From: Clostridium ganghwense
GTDB lineage: Bacteria; Bacillota; Clostridia; Clostridiales; Clostridiaceae
DNA: 64,000 nucleotides
NCBI RefSeq assembly: GCF_026735165.1
Contig: NZ_JAPQES010000005.1
Location: 1 to 64,000, forward strand
Reading direction: 5' to 3'
The position numbers and the translations under genes are program-made. Below the pieces are notes generated by a model that saw only the letters and a list, made by a program, of their open reading frames with translations, did not search any database and was not told the DNA's origin. This document shows, one piece after another, positions 55,109 through 63,513 of this stretch. The stretch's first letter is position 1, and every line of letters begins with the position of its first letter.

Positions 55109-56065
55109 TTATGTATACATAATACCCCTCTTGCCTATTTGTATATTACTAGGCAAACATGTAATTCCTGGATTTTCTCGACAGTATGAAAATAACTGAA
55201 CTAAATCTCGTTTAAAAACAGTTCTAGGACGTTTTGGTTCACGTATACCCCACTTTTCCATACATTCTAGAATAAGAAATCTAGTTTGAGGATATCTTAT
55301 TGCTGTTTCAATAAGACACCCCACAGCACCCAATTTAATTACTTCCTCATACTTTGGCTTTAACTTCCATACACATTTAGTTACTAAATGCCATAACCAT
55401 AAATTGTAGGTATTGTCACTGTTCGGTATCTTAGTGTCAAAACACCCACCTCGTACAGCTGCCCAAAGGGCCAACAGTGAATTTTTCATAAGGACAAGGG
55501 TTCCTTCATTGTGTAATGTTGTTAGGAGAGATTTAATTTTACTTGATATATTCACTCCTTGTTCTGCCAGCTTACAGTAAATATCACACATGTATTCTTC
55601 CGTTAACTTGTCACTTCTATAAACATCTGCAAGGATTAGGCCTATCACTTCTTGTGAGAAAGAAATTTCTGAACTAATTACTAAATCTAAAATTGCTGCA
55701 GCACAAAATTGAATATATAATTCAATTTTAGATTTATCACTTTCTCTTTTATCTATATAAAGAATATGTGCTATATGTACAATTACTGGAGCAAGATCTG
55801 CACCAGTTTTAAAACACTTATGAAGTATTTCTAAAATTATCACAACAAGTTCAGGATTACTTACCTCCTTATAAAAACCTTTGTTTCCAATTTCTTGTTC
55901 TGATTGACAAGTTATTAGGCAATCTTTTAGTAAAAGAACTACCTTTGAGGCTATCTCTTTTGAAGCAACTGCTTCAATTAGAGCATCTTTGATTATATGA
56001 CATTTTTCTAATTCTTCGCTCATAAAACTGTGTACTAACTGTTCTATACTTTTATTAGAATTCAT
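55109..56065 (-). CDS. Unrecognised helical protein upstream of yeh-like island
   Basis: 318 residues from the ATG at 56065, chosen because AGGAG lies 9 bases before it. Predicted all-helical, with stretches such as ASKEIASKVVLLLKDCLITC and NPELVVIILEILHKCFKTGA suggesting ARM/HEAT-like repeats. Contains several cysteines and tryptophans (WLWHLVTKCVWKLKPKYEE). No family recognised, no membrane segment or signal. It is transcribed toward the DUF4132-MoxR genes but separated from them by a broken gene. Confidence 0.6.
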   Translation of the reverse strand: MNSNKSIEQLVHSFMSEELEKCHIIKDALIEAVASKEIASKVVLLLKDCLITCQSEQEIGNKGFYKEVSNPELVVIILEILHKCFKTGADLAPVIVHIAHILYIDKRESDKSKIELYIQFCAAAILDLVISSEISFSQEVIGLILADVYRSDKLTEEYMCDIYCKLAEQGVNISSKIKSLLTTLHNEGTLVLMKNSLLALWAAVRGGCFDTKIPNSDNTYNLWLWHLVTKCVWKLKPKYEEVIKLGAVGCLIETAIRYPQTRFLILECMEKWGIREPKRPRTVFKRDLVQLFSYCRENPGITCLPSNIQIGKRGIMYT

Positions 56066-56150
56066 TATACAGATTCTCCTCATGTTTAATTTTATACATC
56101 AAATTCCAAGAATATCTTAGGTCAGCAAGCATAGTAATTTTAATTGTTTT

Positions 56151-56321
56151 TCATATGCTTATAATACTACCTTTCTTATTTTTATAAAATCTTAAAATTC
56201 TTGGATAAAATCTTAATTCATCTAGCTTTTTTATTTCACAAATTACATGCTCACTTATTCCAAGATTAGAAATACTTTTGAGTATATCATCAATTAATAT
56301 TTGTTTCCCTATTATTTAGTA
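56151..56321 (-). other. Open frame without start, possible gene remnant
   Basis: Fifty-odd codons on the minus strand ending at 56151 read ILIDDILKSISNLGISEHVI, then CEIKKLDELRFYPRILRFYK, amino-acid composition like a real protein. No start codon or ribosome site exists. The rest of 56066-56539 shows nothing I recognise beyond AT-rich sequence. Confidence 0.3.
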
Positions 56322-56539
56322 ATTTTTCTACATAATATCACCAGAACATATGTTTGTCAAACCCCAAAGACATATATAATACTTATAAATATCATCTCAT
56401 ATATAATCAATGATTCAATATAATTAAAATTTTAGTAGGAAATATTGACGCAATATACATAATTATGCTAAAATGTACAAGCAAATTGTTATTTTTGCAA
56501 AATTTTTCATATATTTAATATATTAATGGAGGTAACTTT

Positions 56540-57508
56540 ATGTATAAGAAATTATCTTATTTATTACTAGTTTTACTTTCAGTTATATTTATCTCTCAGC
56601 CTGCATATGCAGATAATAACTCTGAAATAAATATTAACTGGATTGTAGGTCCTACTACTGTAGATGTTGGAACTAATTTAGCAGAATTAAATTTATCTGA
56701 TGGATATGTTTTCGCTAATGGTAAAGATGCTAAAGTCTTGATGAAACAAATGGACAATTCTATTAGTGGAATCGAACAAGGGATAGTTGTTTCTAGTGAT
56801 CCAGAACAAGATTGGTATGTTTTATTTGAATTTGACGATATAGGATATGTTAATGATAATGATGCCAAAAAAATTGATGCGGATAAATTATTATCATCTA
56901 TAAAAAAGGGAACAGAAGAAGATAATAAAAAAAGAAGATCACAAGGCACTCCTACCTTAGATATAATTGGTTGGGATGAAAAACCACACTATGATACTAA
57001 AACACATAACTTAGTTTGGTCTATTTTAGCCACTTCTCAAGGAGAAAAGATAGTAAATTATAATGTAAGAATTCTTGGTAGAAAAGGAGTAACTTTAGTT
57101 ACTTTAGTTGCAGATAAAGAAAAAATGGAACAAGTTAAACCTCATTTACAAAATATAATTAGCAACTACTCTTATAAAAAGGGTAATAAGTATACAGATT
57201 ACGTAAAAGGTGAAGATAAAGTTTCTAAATTTGGTTTGGCTGCACTAATTGTAGGTGGTACAGCAGCATCAAAGCTAGGATTATTAGCAAAAATACTACT
57301 TATATTTAAGAAGTTATGGATAGTACTCATATTAGGCATAGGTGGACTTTTTAAGAAAATAATAGGTATATTTAAAAAGAAACCTGCCAATACAAACAAC
57401 AATACTTCATATACAGAAATTAATAACTTAGATAATTCTAATGTAGAAGTATCCAGTGAGATTTCTGCAACAGCAAATGATACAAATGATCAAAATACTT
57501 TATTATAA
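56540..57508 (+). CDS. DUF2167 membrane protein
   Basis: 322 residues. Signal peptide MYKKLSYLLLVLLSVIFISQ ending at AYA, an extracytoplasmic DUF2167 domain (WIVGPTTVDVGTNLAELNLS, QDWYVLFEFDDIGYV, LDIIGWDEKPHYDTKTHNLV), and two C-terminal hydrophobic segments (AALIVGGTAASKLGLLAKIL; IVLILGIGGLFKKII) followed by an asparagine-rich tail. Family function is unknown. It is on the opposite strand, splitting the two DUF4132 regions. GGAGGT site before the ATG. Confidence 0.85.
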   Translation: MYKKLSYLLLVLLSVIFISQPAYADNNSEININWIVGPTTVDVGTNLAELNLSDGYVFANGKDAKVLMKQMDNSISGIEQGIVVSSDPEQDWYVLFEFDDIGYVNDNDAKKIDADKLLSSIKKGTEEDNKKRRSQGTPTLDIIGWDEKPHYDTKTHNLVWSILATSQGEKIVNYNVRILGRKGVTLVTLVADKEKMEQVKPHLQNIISNYSYKKGNKYTDYVKGEDKVSKFGLAALIVGGTAASKLGLLAKILLIFKKLWIVLILGIGGLFKKIIGIFKKKPANTNNNTSYTEINNLDNSNVEVSSEISATANDTNDQNTLL

Positions 57509-57528
57509 GTAATTTCATTATAAACAAG

Positions 57529-57568
57529 AAGCTATCAAAATGTTCTATTTAGAACACTTTGATAGCTT
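57529..57568 (+). terminator. Terminator of DUF2167 gene
   Basis: Arms AAGCTATCAAA-TGTTCT / AGAACA-TTTGATAGCTT around a 4-base loop (one internal mismatch), T-run after. Confidence 0.85.
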
Positions 57569-57618
57569 TTAATTTTCTATTGCTATCATTTCATAAAATT
57601 CTTTCTAAGACATTATAC

Positions 57619-57652
57619 CTATACTGAATTCTCAATTTAAAATTCAGTATAG
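57619..57652. repeat. Perfect inverted repeat after DUF4132 copy 2
   Basis: Twelve-base arms CTATACTGAATT/AATTCAGTATAG with a 10-base loop, next to the stop at 57660. The T-run is weak, so terminator or other structural role is uncertain. Confidence 0.5.
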
Positions 57653-57659
57653 ATATGTT

Positions 57660-60600
57660 TTATACTATTTCTGCACCATAATTACTTACATTTTTCATTT
57701 CTGTTCTCCACTTATCATCAAATTCAGAACTGCTCATTGTGGCAATATACACATCATACATAATCTCACTAAATAATCTTGCAGGTAAGTCTTTTGGAAG
57801 AATTAAATTTTCTTTTTTAATTGTGTCATAAATATAACTTCCTCTTTCAACTGTTCCTGCTTTATAAAATCTAAGTACAAATACTGTTACTGTCTCATAT
57901 GGGTCATAAACCCCCATACCACTGAACTCAATTTCTGCTCCTATTCCACAGTTTTCATCCTCTTTATAAAATTCCTCATACCATCCTCCATCTCTAACAG
58001 AGCCTGTATACCATCCCCTTTTAGTAAGTTTACTTAAAAGAGATGCTCCACTCAGAACTTTACCACCAAATTTATCAATATTTACACTTTTCTCATCTTC
58101 TAAAACAAATATCTTTCTATCTAATTGTTCTATAGGCTGACTTATTTCATAATCTTCAAGTTGTTCTTTCCAAGACTCGATTTCCTCTTCTTTAAGTTCT
58201 ATAGGATGAACTAATCCTATTTCTGTATTGTCTGACACTTGGAATTCTTCATCATCCACAGTGTTAAATGTTCCATCCTCAATATATCTAAAGCTTTGAA
58301 TTAACTTATTTCCTTCATAAACACCCCATATAAGACTAGTAGCAAATCTATGCATTACAACATTCTCTACAAAAAGCTTCTTCCATTTATCAATTCTCCA
58401 CTTTCTATTTGCTGAAAGTGCCATCTCAAGTCTTGTACTTTGAACATCAACTAATGTCTTAAGCTGTTTCTTTAATGTTTTAAACTCTTCGCGTGCTTTA
58501 GTAGCCATTTCCTCATTATCATTCTTTCCTACAGTTGGTAAATTCTTAAGCTTCTTTTCAGCCTCATTATAAACTTCTAGTTTCAATTCTGGATTTATTT
58601 TTATTATAAATTTTCTATTTCCATAATCAAATATTCTTTGTCCATTATCATCAAAACCTAAAGTTTAAACTACTCTGTCAGATAGCTCTTCCTTATCTAT
58701 TCCAAGTTCTTTTGCTGCAAAATCCAATGCTTCTGAAGCAGCTTTTTTAACTTGTTTAAATTTAAACTTTCTAGCTATACTATCAATAATCATCAGTGTT
58801 TCATCGCTGCCTATCATAGCAAGTGCTTTTAAAGCTTCGCAAGCTATGGCACCTCTTGATTTCTTAGGCCATTCCTTAATATGTTTTTCTAAGAATTGAA
58901 CACATTTTGTATCTCCAAACATTCCAACTAAAGAAAGAATCCATTTTTTCTTAGCTTCCGCACCAACTGCACACCATCTTTCTAAACTCTCAAGTGCTAT
59001 ATCTGCTAAACTACATTGTGTAAAGAAACTCATCATATTTTTTACTTCTGAATTTATCTCTACTTCTTTGTTATCTGCAAAGGATATAAGCATATAATGT
59101 AAAGTATCCTCACTAACTTCTTGTCCACTTTCTTTTAATATTAAAGCTGGAAGTGTATTTGGATGAAGCCATTCTATTTTTGCTTTTTTTCTCTTATTTA
59201 AGTTCTTTTTACAATACTCATTTATATCTGACATACTTTCTTGTTCATTATTCTCTGTTTCAATATTTAAGCTTTGAATTATAATATTTTTAACTTTACT
59301 GCTTGTTTCTTTCTCAAGCTGATCCTTTAAAACAACTATACATTCCTCATCTAATATGGGCACAAGAACTTTAACGGCTCCCTCTCTAACAGCTGCTTTT
59401 TTATTACTCAAAAGAGGTATGAATATCTTTTTACATTCATCATTACTTAATGCTTCATTTATTATATTCATTACACATTCTCTAACAGTTTTTGATGAAT
59501 CTGCCGTAAACTTCAATAAAATCTTCTTAAATTCTTCTCTATCTTCCTTAACAAAATTACTTTCATAAATTCTCTTAATTAAATCTGCTCTTCCCTCTGC
59601 TCTACATAAATGTATATACTTTGATACTTCATAAGGTTTGTTTTTTATCCACTTACTAGATAATTCATAGCACTCTTGACTATGATGTCCTTCAAATTCA
59701 TTATATGATAATAGTGGAAGTACTTCTTTAATGCCTACCTGAAGACTATCCACAATAGACATAAATCTATTGAAGTTGCTGTCATTCTCATTTATAAATT
59801 CATCTATTAAATAGTCAAATAATTTTCCATTTTGAAGTTGTATAAAATATCTTACAACCTTATTGAAAATTTCATTTACATCACTGTACCAAACAATTCT
59901 CTTCAAGTAGTTTCTTATATGATAACCATAAATATTATCATTATTTTTAAATTTAGAAGGTTTTAAGACCTTTTCAATTTCCTTCTCACCTTCCATATAA
60001 AGTATAAAATCATCTATTTCCTTTTTTTCAAAATCACATTCTATTAATACTTCTTTAACATTGTTTATACATTTATCCTTTGCTTCTTCTATAAGTTCAT
60101 CATCATTTTTTAACTTCCATAAATAATGTTCCAAATATTCTTTTGCAATTCCATCAGATAATTTTGCTGCTTCTTTAAAACCTTCTATATCATGATTTAA
60201 ATATTCGTTTATAACCTTTTTTAAATATTCTCTATCACTTTCATAAATATCATCATTAAAATATTGATCAGCTACCCAAACTAAATAAAAACTGTTTGGT
60301 AGTCCCAATTTTTTGAGTTCATTTGGAAATTCTTCTAGCTGACCTTGTATCTTCTTTCTATATCTTCTATAATCATTTTCTACAGCACACGAAAAATCAA
60401 AAATATTATCTACAGTATTTTTCACATCCAAGTATGCAACAAGCTTTAATATCCTTCTTCCAAGTTCACTTATTTTCCAGCAATTATAAACTACCATATT
60501 AATCTTTTTTAAACTATCAAAATTATTTGCACTTGCATTTGGTAAATTTCTTAATATATTTACTACTTCTTCTAAACACTCCTCTTCCCCATTTAAATAA

Positions 60601-61253
60601 TTATTTATTTTTTCTTCATTATTATAATCATAATTAAAGAATTCAAATACAAACTTTTTTAAAGCTTCATTTATGTATTCTTCTAAATTCTCTACTTCAT
60701 TACAATCTTTTCTTAAAATTTCAATAGCTAAATATAACTTTACATTTCCATCTGCATAATTAAAAGCTTTAATATAATCTTCTTTATATTTTTTATACAT
60801 ATTTTTTAAATTTCTAAAATACTTTATAAAAAAACGTGCATGATAATAATATGGATTTTCTTTCTCTATTTCCTGAGCTTTATTAACTATATAATAGTAA
60901 AAAGGTATATTTAATTTTTTGAATTTTGTATATATTTCAGTTATATCTTCTCCTATTATGTATGACATAACATAAATATCAAATGCTTTCTCCTTAAAAA
61001 TTAAAAATAATACCTTGATAAATTTATCAATAAGTTCCTCATCACTTCTTATATAGTTATAAAATATTTCATGCCAATCTGAATAGACTCCATTGAAGTC
61101 TACATCTTCATTCATCAATACTCCGCTTAATTTTTTCTCCTCTACATCTCCTATAAAATATTTTTCTAAAACATTTAGTGCTTCAAAAGACAAACCACTT
61201 TGTGATAGTCTATCAATTATCTCTTTTGTACTTTCTTGTCTTTGATTCATCAT
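57660..61253 (-). pseudogene. DUF4132 gene copy 2, interrupted by one in-frame stop
   Basis: Read as one frame of about 1198 codons from the ATG at 61253 (GGGAGG site). A TAA at 58665-58667 divides it into 862 residues of HEAT-like repeats (EECIVVLKDQLEKETSSKVK, GSDETLMIIDSIARKFKFKQ) and a DUF4132 tail (MHRFATSLIWGVYEGNKLIQ, KRGWYTGSVRDGGWYEEFYK, LFSEIMYDVY). The frame is unchanged on both sides: DRVV-stop-TLGFDDNG aligns with DKIVPDLGFKN of the intact copy. A single C-to-T change in CAA would explain it. Either a fresh pseudogene or a split protein. Confidence 0.7.
58665..61253 (-). CDS. N-terminal HEAT-repeat part of DUF4132 copy 2
   Basis: 862 residues up to the premature TAA. Contains the helical-repeat region only, without the DUF4132 signature part. 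It would be translated if the gene is expressed, since start codon and ribosome site are intact. A separate downstream product could start at the ATG at 58586 (MKLEVYNEAEKKL), but no ribosome site is seen there. Confidence 0.55.
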   Translation of the reverse strand: MMNQRQESTKEIIDRLSQSGLSFEALNVLEKYFIGDVEEKKLSGVLMNEDVDFNGVYSDWHEIFYNYIRSDEELIDKFIKVLFLIFKEKAFDIYVMSYIIGEDITEIYTKFKKLNIPFYYYIVNKAQEIEKENPYYYHARFFIKYFRNLKNMYKKYKEDYIKAFNYADGNVKLYLAIEILRKDCNEVENLEEYINEALKKFVFEFFNYDYNNEEKINNYLNGEEECLEEVVNILRNLPNASANNFDSLKKINMVVYNCWKISELGRRILKLVAYLDVKNTVDNIFDFSCAVENDYRRYRKKIQGQLEEFPNELKKLGLPNSFYLVWVADQYFNDDIYESDREYLKKVINEYLNHDIEGFKEAAKLSDGIAKEYLEHYLWKLKNDDELIEEAKDKCINNVKEVLIECDFEKKEIDDFILYMEGEKEIEKVLKPSKFKNNDNIYGYHIRNYLKRIVWYSDVNEIFNKVVRYFIQLQNGKLFDYLIDEFINENDSNFNRFMSIVDSLQVGIKEVLPLLSYNEFEGHHSQECYELSSKWIKNKPYEVSKYIHLCRAEGRADLIKRIYESNFVKEDREEFKKILLKFTADSSKTVRECVMNIINEALSNDECKKIFIPLLSNKKAAVREGAVKVLVPILDEECIVVLKDQLEKETSSKVKNIIIQSLNIETENNEQESMSDINEYCKKNLNKRKKAKIEWLHPNTLPALILKESGQEVSEDTLHYMLISFADNKEVEINSEVKNMMSFFTQCSLADIALESLERWCAVGAEAKKKWILSLVGMFGDTKCVQFLEKHIKEWPKKSRGAIACEALKALAMIGSDETLMIIDSIARKFKFKQVKKAASEALDFAAKELGIDKEELSDRVV

Positions 61254-61365
61254 CTTCTTTCCTCCCAAGTAAATAAATATGTGTTTTATGCTTACATATT
61301 ATTTCGACTAAAACTTATATTTTTTTACATATATTTTACCATATGGTAGTGGGATAAGTAAAAAA

Positions 61366-61387
61366 CATCCAACCTTTTGGTCAGATG
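61366..61387 (-). terminator. Terminator of 2-hydroxyacid dehydrogenase gene
   Basis: Minus strand CATCTGACC-AAAA-GGTTGGATG (two U-G pairs) followed by TTTTTT. The TGA stop codon lies inside the stem. Confidence 0.75.
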
Positions 61388-62346
61388 CTCATATTTAAAA
61401 TATTTCTTTTCTCTTCATTTAAAAAAGCTTCAATATTTAATACTATCTCATTTACAAGTTTAGTTCTAGCTTCTACACTAGCCCAAGCAATGTGTGGAGT
61501 TATAAGTAATCTCTCTTTATTTTTTATATTCAATAATGGATTATCCTCATTTATTGGTTCCCTTGATATTACATCTAAGGCTGCGCCTGCAATTATGTGT
61601 TCATCTAAAGCTTTCGCTAAATCTGCTTCATTTACTATCTTTCCTCTACCCACGTTTATTAGAATAGCCGATTCTTTCATACGTTTTAGTTGATTTAAAG
61701 TTATTAAATTTTCTGTTTTTTCATTTAATGGACAGTGAATAGAAACAACATCACTAGACATTAAAAGATCATCAAGTTCTTTCCTTTTATAATTTGAACT
61801 ATTATTTTTTCCCGATGTAGAATAATATATAACGCTGCATCCAAAAGATTCAGCAATTTTTGCAACTCCTCCTCCAATTTCTCCAAGTCCAATTATACCC
61901 CATGTTTTGCCACTAAGCTCCCAAAATGGCTTTGAAAAATGAGTAAATACATCGCTTTTACAATACTCTCCACTTTTTGTATATTCATCATAATAATTTA
62001 AATGTTCTAATAAATAAAGCACCATTGCAAATGTATGCTGAATAACACTGTTAGTAGAGTACCCTGCTACATTAGTAACTGCTATATTTCTTGCTGTTGC
62101 ATACTCTAAATCTACGTTATTTGTGCCTGTTGCGGCAATACATATTAATTTTACATTTGAAGCATGTTTTAAATTTTCTTCATTTAAAACTACTTTATTG
62201 GTTATTATTATATCTTTATCTTTTATTCTATTAGCAACCTTTTCTTTTTCAGTTACATCATAAATCTCAACTTCTCCAAACTTTTCAAAAAGCTTTAAAT
62301 CTATATCATTTCCTAAAGTTTTTCTATCTAGTATTACTATCTTCAT
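61381..62346 (-). CDS. D-isomer 2-hydroxyacid dehydrogenase
   Basis: 321 residues from the second of tandem ATGs (62349/62346), the one better spaced from GGGGG. Substrate domain, then Rossmann domain with GIIGLGEIGGGVAK, catalytic arginine in INVGRGKIV, the glutamate region DVISREP and histidine in LITPHIAWAS. NAD-dependent reduction of a 2-keto acid such as hydroxypyruvate; the glycerate-dehydrogenase-like subgroup is likely. Follows the GNAT gene by 42 bases, so MarR, GNAT and this enzyme probably form one unit. Confidence 0.9.
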   Translation of the reverse strand: MKIVILDRKTLGNDIDLKLFEKFGEVEIYDVTEKEKVANRIKDKDIIITNKVVLNEENLKHASNVKLICIAATGTNNVDLEYATARNIAVTNVAGYSTNSVIQHTFAMVLYLLEHLNYYDEYTKSGEYCKSDVFTHFSKPFWELSGKTWGIIGLGEIGGGVAKIAESFGCSVIYYSTSGKNNSSNYKRKELDDLLMSSDVVSIHCPLNEKTENLITLNQLKRMKESAILINVGRGKIVNEADLAKALDEHIIAGAALDVISREPINEDNPLLNIKNKERLLITPHIAWASVEARTKLVNEIVLNIEAFLNEEKRNILNMSI

Positions 62347-62388
62347 CATTTGCCCCCTTATTTTTAATGAATTAATTGTGTAATTTAA

Positions 62389-62832
62389 TTATTCTTTATA
62401 CAACATCTCTATATGTGGAATATTGTCTTCTAAATACACATCAGAAACTTCTTCAAAACCTAAACTTTTATAAAACCTTGTTAAATATTCTTGTGCTGAA
62501 ATTCTTATTATTGTTTCATCTAAATTATTCTTAATAAAATCTATTACTTTTAACAACATCTGTCTTGCTAACCCTTTCCCACGGTAATCTTTATCAACTA
62601 AAACTCTTCCTATTGATATTTCATTGTAAGAAACACCTTTTTCTAAAATTCTTAGATATGCAATTATTTTACCGTTCTTATCTAAAAATAAGTGATAAGC
62701 ACTTTTATCTTTATTATCACAATCTTGATAAATGCATTTTTGCTCTACAACAAATATTTCATTTCTTCTTTTTAAAATTTCATACATCTCTTCTCCGCTT
62801 AATTCTTTAAACTTTTTAATTTTCCAATTCAA
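62389..62832 (-). CDS. GNAT acetyltransferase, ElaA-like
   Basis: 147 residues, single GNAT domain: NEIFVVEQKCIYQDCDNKD, SIGRVLVDKDYRGKGLARQM (the acetyl-CoA pyrophosphate loop R-x2-G-x-G/A) and FYKSLGFEEVSDVYLEDNIP. ElaA-type proteins acetylate an unknown amine. Lies 18 bases after the MarR gene. Confidence 0.9.
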   Translation of the reverse strand: MNWKIKKFKELSGEEMYEILKRRNEIFVVEQKCIYQDCDNKDKSAYHLFLDKNGKIIAYLRILEKGVSYNEISIGRVLVDKDYRGKGLARQMLLKVIDFIKNNLDETIIRISAQEYLTRFYKSLGFEEVSDVYLEDNIPHIEMLYKE

Positions 62833-62850
62833 ATTTTCAACATCCCTTCA

Positions 62851-63312
62851 TTAATCTAAATAGCCTCTATCTTTACCATTTTTAACTGCTTGCCAATCTT
62901 TTTCTATATTTTCTCTCATTTTTTTTAAAAGCTTATGTACAATCTCTTTTTCTTCATTACAGAATCCCTTTAATGCAGTTTCCGTTGAATAATCTTCTTC
63001 TGTTCTTAAAAATTGATAAATTTCCATTGCTTTTTTATCTGGATAAAGTTTAAAGGATCTTTTATCTTCTTTACTCTGTTCTTTTAAAATATACCCTTTT
63101 GAAATTAATTTTTTTACAGCTTTTGCTGTAGTAGTTTTATCAACTTTTAACATATTAGAAAGTCTTTCTTGATTTATTCCTGGATTCTCACATATTCTTA
63201 CTAAAAATAGATATTGCCCTTTTTCTAAACTTAACTCTCTAAATTCAATATCATTAATTGTTTGAAAACATCTAGCTATCATTCCTATTTCTCTTAAAAT
63301 TAAATAATCCAT
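62851..63312 (-). CDS. MarR-family transcriptional regulator
   Basis: 153 residues from the ATG at 63312, chosen for its GAGGTG site; a longer upstream frame is unlikely. Winged-helix: LVRICENPGINQERLSNMLK, VDKTTTAKAVKKLISKGYIL, wing QSKEDKRSFKLYPDKKA. Two AGTTGAAA-type palindromes lie in the upstream region shared with the helicase gene, suggesting autorepression. First gene of the MarR-GNAT-dehydrogenase unit. Confidence 0.9.
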   Translation of the reverse strand: MDYLILREIGMIARCFQTINDIEFRELSLEKGQYLFLVRICENPGINQERLSNMLKVDKTTTAKAVKKLISKGYILKEQSKEDKRSFKLYPDKKAMEIYQFLRTEEDYSTETALKGFCNEEKEIVHKLLKKMRENIEKDWQAVKNGKDRGYLD

Positions 63313-63328
63313 ATAACACCTCTGCAAA

Positions 63329-63348
63329 ATAGTTGAAATTTCATCTAT
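63329..63348. promoter_or_regulatory. MarR-type operator 1
   Basis: ATAGTTGAAATTTCATCTAT: 20-base palindrome with one mismatched pair, 17 bases before the MarR start codon. Shares AGTTGAAA with operator 2. Confidence 0.55.
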
Positions 63349-63367
63349 TTTCACTTTATCATATTTT

Positions 63368-63383
63368 AGTTGAAACTTCAACT
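63368..63383. promoter_or_regulatory. MarR-type operator 2
   Basis: AGTTGAAACTTCAACT: perfect 7-base arms around a 2-base centre, 39 bases from operator 1 (centre spacing about four helical turns). Confidence 0.55.
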
Positions 63384-63513
63384 TTATTAATGTTCTGTAT
63401 ATATTTCTAGTATTCAATTGACAAAAAGAGACGCTAAGTATAAAATTGTCTTTTACTATAAAAAACAAATACAAGTTATTTACAAATACAACAAAATTAT
63501 AAAGGAGATAGCT

